A DNA stretch of 64,000 nt from Rehmannia glutinosa (taxonomy: Eukaryota > Streptophyta > Magnoliopsida > Lamiales > Orobanchaceae), in the NCBI GenBank assembly GCA_016081115.2, contig JABTTQ020002608.1, positions 186,001 through 250,000 of the forward strand, in the 5' to 3' direction. Both the position numbers and the translations under genes were made by a program. Below, in pieces: positions 10,176 through 21,549 of this stretch. Each line of letters opens with the position of its first letter. The stretch's first letter is position 1. The notes under the pieces are model-generated. The model worked only from the letters and a program-made list of their open reading frames with translations. It did not search any database and was not told the origin of the DNA.

Positions 10176-11703
10176 TGTTCGCCTATATTTTTAGCTTCAC
10201 CGCAAGTGTACGTGTGTACGTTATCGAATCGGGTAGCAAGGTCGTATCCACGGAGACTAATAAATTAATATGCTAAGTATTTAACCAAGATAGTCTTATT
10301 TTTATTTAGACGATCGAAATTTGATGATTGTTGTTTTGAGATTAAGACAATTTAAATCACTAAAACACAAGAATAAGATAACACGAATGAAAGAAGTATC
10401 AAGATGATGTAATGGATTTCCGAGTTAAGGTTTCGATTAATAATCCTCTTGTTGTCCGGTTTAATCAAGCCACGTTATTATCAATATTCCTATAAGACGA
10501 TCACAAAGCTATTTTATCCTCTCTCTCGAGATGCATATAAAACGTAGATTGAAATACTTATGCTAGCATCTCTACTCAACATAAAGCATTCAACTCCCGA
10601 AAGCACAAAAGATCAAATATCCTCACAAATATTTACAAACCTCTCGATTCATGCAAATATTTGTGTCGAGTATTCAAGATCTAATATTGAAACGCATCTC
10701 TCGAATTATGAATCAATATATCAAACAAGTTAAATCATTGATCAAGTGATAAAACAAGAATAAGCTCAAAATACTCAAATAGGCTTCAAGATAATAACTT
10801 CAACTAAGATTAAAACATCCAACATGAGTTCATTAATCTACTTCCAAAACCCGGAAATCACTTGAGTTTAGCTACACATGATTAAACAACTTATACACAA
10901 AGTGTTCAAAGTCATTACAAATGAAAATGAAAGATTGAAACTAAAAGAGAAGAAAGAAAACTTAGGAATGTCGACAATCTCTCGATACATCTCCGTTCTT
11001 CAAGCTCCGATGCAACCCGATTGTCTCCTTGATGTCTCCTTCCAAGAGTTGACTCTTGTCTTGTGTTGTAGATCCCAAAAATGCCAGAATCCCCTTGTGT
11101 GCGCCCCCCAAAAAGCCTTTTTATACTTCCCATCATGTTTAGGGCTTAATGCTGCAGATTATGGGATTCCAGCGCAGACGCACGGGTGGTGCGCCCACGC
11201 ACGGGTTACCCGTGCGCCACCCTGCTGGAATACCCCAATTCTCTGTAGGGTGCACGGGTGGTGCGTCGGAGCACCGCCTACCCGTGCGCCACTCCGGTGA
11301 GATAATTCGATTCTCTGTAGGACGCACGCACGGGTGGTGCGCCCATGCATGGGCTACCCGTGCGCCATGCTGCAGCTCCAATAATCCTTATACAGGGGTG
11401 CACGGGTGGTGTCTTGAGGCACGCCCAACCCGTGTGCCCCCTGTCTTTTCCGTAAACGCTCAACTTTCGCTCTTTTAGGCTTCACTTTTCGTATATCCAC
11501 TCAATTCTCCGTGTTTCCACTTTGCTTTCCTCGTATTCGTATTCAATTGGCTTCAAATATCATGAAATTCCTACAAAATAAGCAAAGTGTAATATCTTTT
11601 CCACAAGGAGTGAATATGTACATTTAACACGAGTATATGCATGTTTACTCATCATTATAGCTCGAAATACGCCTCAAAATACATGCAAAACTCACGCCTA
11701 TCA
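10176..11703 (-). repeat. Athila-A 5' LTR
   Basis: It pairs with 1404-2910. The minus strand runs from TGATAGG (11703) to GGCGAACA (10176). A TATA box is at 11116-11125 (minus) and the four palindrome units are at about 11179-11443 upstream of it. Small indels separate it from the other LTR, including CGCACGCACGGG near 11324, where a CGCA repeat is expanded. The duplicated GGGGC follows at 11704-11708. Confidence 0.92.
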
Positions 11704-11708
11704 GGGGC

Positions 11709-12835
11709 TGAGCAGGTTCGCATGGGCAATGGTAAGGGTCTTCCTATACGGCACATTGGATCTTCTACTTTTTCTTCTCCTTTTCATGTTTCTCGCACTC
11801 TGTCTCTTACACAAATGCTTCATGTCCCTCAGATCACAAAGAACCACGCTTAGTGTCTCCAGATTTTCTCGTGATAATGATGTCTACTTCCAGTTCCACT
11901 CCGATCATTGTGTTGTCAAGGACTCTAAGTCTCATGTTGTTCTTCTTCGAGGTTTTTTGTAGAATGGCCTCTATGTTTTTTCCATCTTCTCAGCTTAGCT
12001 TACTTCCTTTTAATAAGCCTTGTATTACAAATGTTGCTCCTTCTCTTTCCAGTTGTAATATCGCCTCAATCGCAATAACATTTTATACTTGGCATAATCG
12101 TTTGGGAACCCGGTGATCGAATAGTTAAACATGTATTGTCTCAATGCTCTATTTCTAATGTTGTTTCCAAGGCTAATTCAGTTTTTACTACATGTTGTCT
12201 TGGTAAAACACATAAACTTCCATTTCCTTTGTCCACTACTACACATACCGCACCCGCAACTTATTCACTCCGGATCTTTGGGGGCCTGCTCCAACTTCTT
12301 CTTCCGGTGGCTATCGTTACATTATATCCACTTTATAGATAGTTTTTCTCGGTACACATGGGTGTATCTTTCTGCGTCAAAAATCAGAGGCACTATCTGC
12401 TTTTATCACATTTCAAAAACATATTGAACTTCAACTTCGACTTAAAATTAAAGCGGTTCAAACGGATTGGGGTGGTGAGTTTCGTCCTTTCTTTGAATAT
12501 CTCTCATCTCAAGGCATTAGTCATCAACATCCTTGTCCCTACACGCATGAACAAAATGGATTAGCGCAACGTAAACATAGACATATAGTGGATAATGGAT
12601 TAACTCTTCTTGCACATGCCTCCTTACCTATGAAGTTTTGGGATGAGGCTTTTCGATTTCCTGTCTACCTTATTAATGGATGCCAACACCTCTTCTCAAT
12701 CACAAAAGTCCCTTTGAGGTCTTTGTTTCATAAAGTCCTCAATACTCTCTTCTTCGCACCTTTGGTGTCTTTGCTTTCCGAATCTTCGCCCGTATAATAA
12801 TCATAAATTCTCTTATCGATCCTGCCCTTGCACAT
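11709..12835 (+). pseudogene. Copia-1 end of protease and integrase (broken)
   Basis: The frame resumes after Athila-A with VRMGNGKGLPIRHIGSS and LTQMLHVPQI, the Copia protease to pre-integrase stretch. The integrase zinc-binding part follows (WHNRLG near 12089; second Cys pair degraded near 12200), then the core with HFIDSFSRYTWVYL near 12320 and the second acidic residue in TDWGGEF at 12465-12467. At the third catalytic position the codon is CAA (Gln, 12567-12569) in LAQRKHRHI, where the family has Glu. Frame changes near 12110, 12270 and 12420, plus this substitution, make it inactive. Integrase would insert the DNA copy into the chromosome. Confidence 0.82.
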
Positions 12836-12837
12836 TT

Positions 12838-14706
12838 TTGGGTTATAGCATATCTCATAAAGGTTATAAATGTCTTGATGGCAATGGTAAGATCATTATA
12901 TCCCGTGATGTTAATTTTGATGAAAATGTCTTTCCCTTTGCCACTACATCAACCTCTTCTCTTTCCTTCCTACCCCCAAGAATACATCTCGGTTTCCACA
13001 TTTTTTTTCGTTTCCGCTTCCGTCTCCGCACCTTCATCTTCTTCTCCTCCTCTCATGCCCGTTCGTCATTCTCCGTCCATTCCAATGTCTGCTGCGTCCA
13101 TCCTAGGCTCATCGCTCATACAATCGCCGTCATGAGTCCTCGCCATCCTCTGCTCCGGACCGTGCTTCGCCTGATCCTCCGAATAATCATCATCATATAG
13201 TTACACGAGCAAAGGCCGGAGTGTTTAAACCGCGTGTTTTTCTTCATTCTAAGGAACCCTCGGATCCCCGCCACGCTCTTCAAGATGATAAATGGAAGCA
13301 AGCTATGGATCGATGAATTTCTTGCATTAATTCGAAATAATACTTGGAAGATAGTCCCCTTACCCCCTGATCGACGAGCTATTGGGTGCAAATGGGTATT
13401 CCGGGTCAAAGAAAACATCGATGGTACATTAAATAAGTATAAGGCTCGCCTTGTTGCTCAAGGGTTCAATCAAATTGTTGGTTTTGATTACAAAGAAACA
13501 TTTTCCCCAGTTATTAAGCCTACCATTATTCGTGTTGTCTTGACTATTGCTTTAAGCAAACAGTGGCAAGTAAGGCAACTTGATGTTGCAAATGCTTTTC
13601 TTAATGGTGATTTAAAAGAAGAAGTTTATATGAAACAACCTTTTGGTTTTGAGGATCCAATTTAGCCACACTATGTTTGCAAACTTGAAAAATCTCTATG
13701 GGTTGAAACAAGCCCCCGGGCCTGGTTCACCAAGCTCTATCATGTTCTTGATCTTTTGGCTTATGTTCGCTAAATCGACCATTCATTATTTGTCAAATTT
13801 AGTCCTACCTCTATTCTTTATGTATGGCTTATGTGGATGATATTATTGTTACGGGAGTGATTCTCATGAGGTACAAAATTTCATTACAAATTTGGGGAAG
13901 GCCTTTGTTCTTCGTGATTTAGGCAAATGGACTACTTTCCGGGTATTCGAGGTTGTAAAACTACTCACGATGGAATTCACTTGTCTCGGTCAAAATATGT
14001 CAAGGATCTTCTTGGTAAGGTTAATATGCGAGAATGCAAAGGAATTGGTTCCCCAATGACTCTTGGTCTTAAATTGTCCGCCTATGGGGATGATGCAATG
14101 GAGGATGCTCGATTATACCAAGTACTGATGGGTGCTTTGCAATATGTTACATCACCCGTCGAGAAATTTTGTTCGCGATCAACAAGGTTTGTCAACTTAT
14201 GCAAAGAACCTTTACAATCACATTGGAAGGCGGTAAAACGGATTCTTCGTTATCTGAATGGTACACTTGATTATGGGTTACATTTTGTTCCGGACCAGTC
14301 TTAATCTTTCAATCTTGTCGGGTATTCTGATGCGGATTGGGCGTCAAATTGTGATGATCATCGTTCAACTACAGGTTATTGTTTATTTCTAGGACCAAAT
14401 CTTGTGTCCAAGGGCTACTTTCTGAACTTCAAATTTCTAGCTCAAGAACTCCAGTTTTATGGTGTGATAATCTCAGCACGGTTCAACTCACAGCTAATCC
14501 GGTGCTACACGCTCGAACTAAACATATCGAATTAGATCTTTATTTTGTACGAGAAAAGGTGCAACAAAAGCTCGTTGAAATTCATCATGTTCCTGCACTT
14601 GATCAGATAGCAGATGTGTTTACTAAAGCTAATTCCAGCCATACATTTTTTGACATGAGAAACAAACTGAAGATTCATTCTTATGAATCCTTCAGTTTGA
14701 CGGGGC
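12838..14706 (+). pseudogene. Copia-1 reverse transcriptase and RNase H (broken)
   Basis: The RVT_2-type RT is clearest at 13300-13665 (ALIRNNTWKIVPLPPDRRAI, KWVFRVKENIDGTLNKYKAR, QLDVANAFLNGDLKEEVYM). The active-site motif YVDD is at 13830-13841. A stop at 13663-13665 and frameshifts near 13740 and 13930 break it. RNase H follows, with SDADWASN near 14328 and the late part at 14460-14700 (SSRTPVLWCDNLSTVQLTAN, ARTKHIELDLYFVREKVQQK, DVFTK). The last frame stops at 14727-14729, inside the 3' LTR. TTTGACGGGG just before the LTR at 14708 is a weak polypurine tract. Confidence 0.85.
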
Positions 14707-14707
14707 G

Positions 14708-14875
14708 TATTGGAGAATCTGTTAGATAAGTTTGTTATAGTTTGTTAGTCAGTTACATATGGTAGTTATATAGTTAGCTGAGCTCTCATATTATAAATAG
14801 CATCTGATTGTACTCAAACTATTTCAGTATGATATATACAATGGAGCCTTCTCTCTCAGTGTGTAAGGTTTAACA
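14708..14875 (+). repeat. Copia-1 3' LTR
   Basis: It is nearly identical to 145-312, beginning TATTGGAGAATCTG and ending GGTTTAACA. The flank CTAAACAGG shows no duplication of the left flank. Confidence 0.88.
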
Positions 14876-17085
14876 CTAAACAGGAAAATCATAATTATGT
14901 AGAACACCGAAATTTCAATTAATAAAAACTGATTAGGAATTAAATGAATCTTTTCTATTTAGCTTGCCTACATGCCAAAATAAAGTTTGGATTTGAATCT
15001 ACCGATATACCAAACTATGCCTTATTAGCGAGACATTTAAAGACACTACGAATCTCCGTACTTTTTCCATATCAGTAATCACAGGAGCAAAAAATATAAC
15101 AAATTAAATAATCGGAATTTTTTTAGAATTAGATGCCACTAGTTTCTCTTTCTTCTTTTCTCATTTTTTATTCGTGTTTGATTGTCATTTTTATATAAGA
15201 TTTAAAAAAAAAACGTTATTGTGCCACAACTTTTTGTGTTATTGTATCAATTATATAGGAGAAAACTTCATCCTAATGCAGAACATTATGTAATTAATTT
15301 TTGAGTTGTTTCAACCAGATAAATCCATTCAAATCATGCAAAGTGATGATTTTGGCATACAAAAACATTGGCAACTAAGATAAATAAATTTATACATCTC
15401 AACATTACGCAAAACAAATGCATTTGGTAATTCCTACACACCTGTTGTTGTGAGGCTGGTCGGATTAATAGAAGAACTCATTTTCTAGGAATTTGAAATA
15501 ACATTGATCAACACTAATACTGTTTAATCTACTTGTTGAGGCTGAATAGTTTTGTTAAGTAAAATATTAGCACACTAGAATAACACCCGTGTGTTACACG
15601 GAATTTGTCCAAAGATAGAATTTTATTGTCACAAAATTTAAAAGATAACAAATTTAAAAAATAGTTTAGATAGAATCTTGATTTTTAGATAATTTTTTAA
15701 TCTCTTAAATTTGTTGTATTATAAATTCAAAAATATATATTCTGAACCAATAAAATATTTCTCAAAAAAAAATTTCCGGATAGATTTGATCTTTTCCAAA
15801 CTAATTGTGAAAAAATTCTTTATTTTTAGATTATATTTTATCTTTCATAATCTTGATTAAATTTGTTATCTTTTCAATTTGTTATATTTTTGTACATAAA
15901 TTGCCACATAGATAAATGTGAAGTTGTCATATGGAATTGGGGGAATAGAAGTTGACAAATGTCTAAAATTAAGGAGGCGATGACATGTGTCAACTTGTTT
16001 TTTCTTTTAGTTTATAGGATAGATTTGAATCATGTAGTAGTAAAATATCAAAAACTAAAATATGCATAAACCAAATATATTTTTGAAAGAATATTTTTAA
16101 ATATATGTTAAATCCCAATTTCTATTGGTTGTTAGATTTCTTGATGTGTTTCTCGAATTTGTTGAGAAACATATATAGTGATTATTTGATAGGATCATGT
16201 AGTATAATCACTATCCGGCCCCAGATCGATAATTGAATAAATTAATTTATTTTAACTTTACATGTTGTGATAGACTCATTTATATTTATGATGAGCTTAT
16301 TTAATTTGATTATAATTTGGTTTGAATTATTTATTTAATTATGAATATAATTGGTTAATGGGCCAAAACTGGATTTAATAAGAGTAATTTGGAATATACA
16401 TTGGAGATTTGGAGTTAGCATAATTCGAAAATTAAAAGATAAACCAAATATATTTTTGAAAGATGTAATATTTTTAAATGATAGTGTAGATAAATCCTTG
16501 ATATTTAGATTACTTCTTATCTCTTAAATTTGTTATTATCTATTAAATTTGTAATCTTTTAAATTCAAAAATATATTATCAATCCACCTTCAATTTGTAT
16601 ATAGGAATGCCACATGGATAATTATAAAGTAGACATGTGGAATTGGGAGAATGAGGAGTTGACATATGTCAAAATTAATGAGATGATGACATGTGTTAAC
16701 TTTGTTTTCTCTTTTAGTATATAGGGTTGATAGTAGATTTATACACAAAACAGTTCTTACTCTCAGTAACTAAAATTATATAAGAAACTGTAATTTGTGA
16801 TAAAACTGTATTAATTTGGGTATTTAATGCGCCGTCTCAGCAAATTAAATTACCTTCATTTTATTGTGCATTAATAAATTCTAACCAAGCAATTGTCATT
16901 GTTTTTATGTAATTATTGTTATTTCGATGTCATTGTTTCTTTTCCAAAAAAAAAAAAAAAGGGAACCCACTACTCCTACGAATCTATCAATTTTTAATTG
17001 AATACGTGAATATTTGAAATTTTATATTTTCACTTATTCAAATTTAAAGCTATAAGCATGACTACTAATGTGAGCGAGACAAGAA
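14876..17085. other. AT-rich noncoding DNA with two diverged repeat copies
   Basis: No credible frame or RNA gene is seen. About 15640-16025 and 16440-16735 are diverged copies of one repeat: both contain TCTTAAATTTGTT, a GCCACAT.GATAA block, GTGGAATTGGGAGAAT-like text and GATGACATGTGT before CTTTTAGT.TATAGG. Their class is not clear; a MITE family is possible. An A15 tract lies near 16948. The piece left of 17086 may be LTR or flank of Copia-3, but I cannot show it. Confidence 0.5.
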
Positions 17086-17284
17086 TGTTGGAAAATATAA
17101 GCACAAACAACAGAGATTATTAATCTACTAATTTAAGAATAAGCAACAATAAATTAATAACAAGCCGAAAAATAAAGAGTAGGTCTCTTGTAAGACCGTC
17201 TTACCGCAACCCACTGCCGCGCCACCCACCCGGTGACTTGACCCACCAAACGCGCCCCACCCCACCCGACCCACCCCCAACCCC

Positions 17285-17632
17285 TCTTATTTAAAAAAAA
17301 AAGAGCTCCACAAGGGAATTGAACCCACAACCTTAACAAAAATTAAGGTGGTGTTCTACCACTATACTACTAGTGCTTATTATGCAAATTTAGTATAACA
17401 ATTTATATAACCCCATTCATAAACCTTATTTTTAAAAAAAAAGAGCTCCGCAGGGGAATTGAACCCACAAGCTTAATAGACTTGAGGTGTTGTTCTACCA
17501 TTATACAACTAGTGCTTATTGTGCAAATTTAGTATAACAATTTATATAACCTCATTCATAAATACGCCTGGTAATTAAAAAAAAATTAAAAACACCTATA
17601 AATGTAAAGGCTAAGAATCGAACCCAAGTCTA
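17285..17632 (-). repeat. tRNA-like (SINE-type) repeat, two tandem copies and a partial third
   Basis: Read on the minus strand, a pol III A-box-like TAGTATAGTGGTAGAA (about 17368-17353) is followed 20-35 bases on by the B-box-like GGTTGTGGGTTCAATTCCC (17332-17314). A second copy has its A box near 17510-17491 and B box near 17472-17454. A third B box, TGGGTTCGATTC, is near 17621-17610. The first two copies lie in a repeat of about 140 bp that includes the downstream CTAGTGCTTATT.TGCAAATTTAG. This looks like a tRNA-derived SINE or its fossil; there is no proper cloverleaf, so it is not a tRNA gene. Confidence 0.6.
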
Positions 17633-17659
17633 TTAAAAAAACATGATACATTATATCAA

Positions 17660-18178
17660 TAAATGGATACTTATAAAAGTGTTACTTTAACTACATCATA
17701 TTTATTTTTTATTTTTTCTCTTTTTTTGTTCCTATTTTGTAATTGTATTAAGAAATCTGATACTTCATCTCAACAAACAGATACTTTTACTTATAAAAGT
17801 GTTACTTTAACTATATCATATTTATTTTTTTATTTTTCCTTCTTTTCTTCATTTCTAATTTGTGACTATATTAAAAAACATGATACTTTATCTCAAAAAA
17901 TAGATACTTTAACGTATAAAAGTGTTACTTTAACTATATCATATTTATTTTTTATTTTTCCTTCTTTCCTTCATTTCTAATTTGTGACTATATTAAAAAA
18001 CATGATACTTTATCTCAAAAAATAGATACTTTAACGTACAAAAGTGTTACTTTAATATGTTATATATATATATATATATTTACTATAATATATTCATAAT
18101 TTGTGGCTATATTAAAAACATGATACTTTACCTCAAAAAATAGATACTTTAACGTATAAAAGTGTTACTTTGACTCTG

Positions 18179-18222
<44 letters not shown>

Positions 18223-18480
18223 ATATTCATAATTTGTGACTATATTAAAAAATATGTTACTTTATCTCAAAAAATAAATACTTTTACTTATAAAAGTATT
18301 ACTTTAACTCTATCATATTTATTATTCATTTTTCTTTGTATTTATTATTAAAAAAATGTAATACTTTATTTAAAAAAAATAGATATTTTTACTCTTAAAA
18401 CATGATATTTTGCCTCAAAAAATATATATTTTTACTCATAAAGGTGTTACTTTAATTCTGATATATTTATTTGTCCTTCA
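17660..18480. repeat. Tandem array, unit about 120 bp, seven copies
   Basis: The phrase AAAAGTGTTACTTTAACT recurs with its GTTACTTT part near 17681, 17801, 17923, 18045, 18163, 18298 and 18446. Units also contain CATGATACTTTATCTC and AAATAGATACTTTAACG. The first three hold a pyrimidine-rich CTTCTTTTC-type stretch; units four and five have this replaced by (TA)n tracts at about 18061-18081 and 18181-18217. A Phe/Ser-rich frame across the first units is a by-product. The array lies in the DNA that interrupts the Copia-2 LTR. Confidence 0.85.
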
Positions 18481-18651
18481 ATGTAATGTAATATTTAATA
18501 TCATAAAAGTATCATATTTAATATCAAATGTATCACTATTTCCAGCACAATTATCAGTTTTTCAATGGAAAAAATATTAGTTACAAAGACTAGAACCAGT
18601 ACATTAAAAAATCTTATTTTTTGAATATGTAAAAATTAAAGTATCAATGTT

Positions 18652-20124
18652 TGATAGGTGTGAGTTTTGCATGTATTTTGAGGCGTATTTCTGGCTATAA
18701 TGATGGGTAAACATGCACATACTCGAGTTAAATGTTACATATTCACTCCTTGTGGAAAAGATATTACACTTTGCTTATTTTGTAAGAATTTCATGATATT
18801 TGAAGCAAATTGAATACGAATACGAGGATAGCAAAGTGGAAACACGGAGAATTGAGTGAATATACGAAAAGTGAAGTCAAAAAGAGCGAAAGTTGAGCGT
18901 CTACGGAAAAGACAGGGGGCACATGGGTTGGGCGTGCCTCGGACACCACCCGTGCACCCCTGTATAAAGATAATTGGAGCTGCAGCATGGCGCACGGATA
19001 GCCCATGCATCGACGCATGACCCGTGCGTCCTACAGAGGATGAATGATTTCACCGGGGTGGCGCATGGGTAGGCCGTGCTCCGACGCACCACCCGTGCGC
19101 TCTACAGAGACTTATATTGTTCCAGCAGGGTGGCGCACGGGTAACCCGTGCGTGAGCGCACCACCCGTGCGTCTGCGCTGGAATCCCATAGTCTGCAACA
19201 TTATGCCCTAAACTTGAAGGTGGGTATAAAAGGGCTTTTTGGGGGGCGCACACAAGGATATTCTGGCATTTTTGGGATCTACAACACAAGACAAGGGTTT
19301 GAAGAACGGAGATATATCGAGAGATTGTCGACGTTCCTAAGTTTTTCTTGATTCTCTTTTAGTTTCAATCTTTCATTTTCATTTGTAATGGCTTTGAACA
19401 CTTTGTTTATAAGTTGTTTAATCATGTGTAGCTAAACTATAGAGATTTCCGGGTTTTGGAAGTAGATTAATGAACTCTTGTTGGATGTTTTAATCTTAGT
19501 TGAAGTTATTATCTTGAAGCCTATTTGAGTATTTTGAGCTTATTCTTGTTTTATCACTTGATCAATGATTAATTTGTTTGATATATTGATTCATAATTCG
19601 AGAGATGAGTTTCAATATTAGATCTTGAATACTCAACACAAATATTTGCATGAATCGAGAGGTTTGTAAATATTTGTGAGGATATTTGATCTTTTAAACT
19701 TTTGGGAGTTGAATGTTTCATGTTGAGTAGAGATGCTAGCATAAGTATTTCAATCTACGTTTTATATGCATCTCGAGAGAGAGGATAAAATAGCTTTGTG
19801 ATCGTCTTATAGGAATATTGATAATAACGTGGCTTGATTAAATCGGATAACAATAGGATTATTAATCGAAACCTTAACTCGGAAATCCATTTCATTATCT
19901 TGATACTTCTATCATTTGTATTATCTAAATCTTGTGTTTTAGTGATTTAAATTGTCTTAATCTCAATACAACAATCATCAAATTTCAATCGTCTAAATAA
20001 AAATAAGACTATCTTGGTTTAATACTTAGCGAATAAATTTATTAGTCTCCGTGGATACGACCTTGCTTACCCTATTCTATAAACTACACCGTACACTTGC
20101 GGTGAAGCTAAAATAAGGCGAACA
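18652..20124 (+). mobile_element. Solo LTR of the Athila-A family
   Basis: This LTR runs from TGATAGGTGTGAG to AAGGCGAACA, is homologous to the Athila-A LTRs in the opposite orientation, and has no internal region. The perfect TSD ATGTT is at 18647-18651 and 20125-20129. It arose by recombination between the two LTRs of a full element. A TATA box (TATAAAAGGGC, 19225-19235) has four palindrome units (about 18914, 18985, 19057, 19131) directly upstream. Confidence 0.95.
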
Positions 20125-20744
20125 ATGTTCACCTTAAAAGTATCATATTTATTATAAAAGTATCACTATTTTCGGATAAAGTATCACTTCATATTTAGAG
20201 AATTTAAATTTTTAAAATGAAGGGATGATAATGAAGCTTTAAATTCATGATTATATTCAAGGTTATACTAAATATGCACAACAAGAAGTAGTGGTCAATG
20301 CACAAACCAATGTAGAAAGTAAGAGAAGGGGTTGTATATTTATTTAGAATCGAAGATCAGCTTCATTTTGTAGATGAGAACAGACGATTTTTTGCAAAAT
20401 GGAAACCCACAATCTTTCTAATTGGACGTGTGTATTTTGTACTTAGAACTGAAGAGCAATGTATGTTGAAGAAGTGCAGTACGTGTGAAGCTATATGTGG
20501 AGGAGCAATGTTGATTTTTGCTTTTTAAAAATCAAGAATATAATGATGATTGAGTAGTATGTATACTGTACGTGTGTGTTGTTTCTTATTTATAAGGAAC
20601 CCAAACTCTTTTTATAAATGAAGTCAAAACACAAGCCACTAACATAGGTTAGGCACTAAAATAGGGAAGTGGGTAATTTAGCCATTAGTGGCTTATAACT
20701 AGGGAATTTAGTTTTAAACCAAAAATAAAAAATATTATTCAACA

Positions 20745-21549
20745 ATCCCCCACATGATTTAAAACTCAGAAAATATATTTTGAACATTGAAATGAGCATA
20801 TAATACCGTGTAATAGGTGTAGGTACCTTCCAGGTTTGAACCTCACTTAGTGTGAATGCACTACCACCTATAGAACAATAGAGACATGAATGCCTTGATC
20901 TAAGTCCTTGTGACTAGATGGCAATACATCACACACCACGGTATGAGTAAACATTGTGGTTCTATCAGTGGTGCGCTATCCGGTCATGCACAGGAATCTT
21001 GTATCATTAACGTGATTAGAGAGTAGCCTACACCCCCACAGTAGCGACCCCACCACCACGTTCATTTAGGTGAATCCTCCAAGCGTGACTTGTGACCAAC
21101 CACCCCGCAAAATTATGCCTTTGGATTCATTAAGAGATAAACTCAACCTCAAACGTCACATAAAAAGCACTAAACACCATAGGAATGGGGCTCGAAAAAT
21201 TTCCGCAAAATTACTAAAATATTGTGCTCTTCCAAGCCACCCTTTTACAGTTTCGTTTGTACCCGTTGAACTTCGTTCATGGGATCGCCATACCTCCGAA
21301 GACGGATTTCCACAGTGGTGACTTAATTAATAGGCTCCAATCCCATTCCCCTCGATGATTGTAAAACTAGCTGACGCGCCAGTCCCTTTGTGAGCAGATG
21401 TGCAATGTTGTTTTCTGACCTGACAAAATCCAAAGAAATAACACCATGAGAAATTAAATGTCTGATTGATTTATGTCTCACAGTCAAGTGTCTCCTTTTC
21501 TCATTATAATTTTTGGTTTTAGCTCTACCAATAGCAACTTGACTGTCAC
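20745..21549 (-). pseudogene. Copia-2 3' tail and C-terminal RNase H
   Basis: On the minus strand 21549-21340 encodes the end of a Copia RNase H: VAIGRAKTKNYNEKRRHLTV, then FVRSENNIAHLLTKGL, finishing near SSRGMGLEPI. RNase H removes the RNA strand during DNA synthesis. The N-terminal half is at 26506 onward, separated by the Tekay-type solo LTR. Between this end and the LTR (20745-21339) the DNA is noncoding 3' tail; a frame at 21070-21321 on the plus strand matches nothing I know. Confidence 0.8.

Larger units (their letters stand above)
1404..11703 (-). mobile_element. Athila-A, Ty3/Gypsy retrotransposon lacking pol, nested in Copia-1
   Basis: Read on the minus strand: 5' LTR 11703-10176, degenerate tRNA-Asp-type primer site, Gag-protease 10015-7693, a conserved hairpin at 7392-7375, spacer, ORF3 5758-4310, 3' noncoding DNA, polypurine tract and 3' LTR 2910-1404. 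The TSD GGGGC flanks it exactly. Protease type, primer site and a third ORF after pol point to the Athila group. No RT, RNase H or integrase is found; only about 300 bp separates the protease stop from the hairpin that in Athila-C follows integrase. A hAT-type MITE sits in the spacer. Confidence 0.92.
145..14875 (+). mobile_element. Copia-1, Ty1/Copia retrotransposon with very short LTRs, split by Athila-A
   Basis: Two direct LTRs of about 168 bp (145-312 and 14708-14875) enclose, in Copia order, Gag with zinc knuckle, protease, integrase, reverse transcriptase and RNase H. The short LTR and protein style resemble the Ale/Retrofit lineage; that placement is by recognition only. The element is split by Athila-A, which sits between the duplicated GGGGC at 1399-1403 and 11704-11708, and the protease frame resumes after it. 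Coding parts carry many frameshifts and stops. No matching 5-bp duplication is seen outside the LTRs (GTTAC left, CTAAA right), so the ends may have been rearranged. Confidence 0.9.
17086..20744 (-). repeat. Copia-2 left (3') LTR, split by about 3.1 kb
   Basis: 17086 to about 17175 matches the outer part of the right LTR (30323-30412), and about 20294-20744 matches 30592-31042 with roughly a dozen visible substitutions. Between them the right LTR has about 180 bp (30413-30592) that is absent here and replaced by 17176-20293. A simple insertion would have kept those bases, so insertion was accompanied by deletion. Confidence 0.85.

Noticed and set aside
17314..17370. A tRNA gene on the minus strand
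   Set aside because: Only A-box and B-box-like words are present; acceptor and anticodon stems do not form. A SINE-type fossil fits better.
17663..17980. Hydrophobic repeat protein of 105 residues
   Set aside because: It is a translation of the 120-bp AT-rich tandem units and stops where the units change their core.
21070..21321. Host protein of 83 residues
   Set aside because: It lies in the noncoding 3' tail of Copia-2 on the opposite strand to its genes and shows no family motif.
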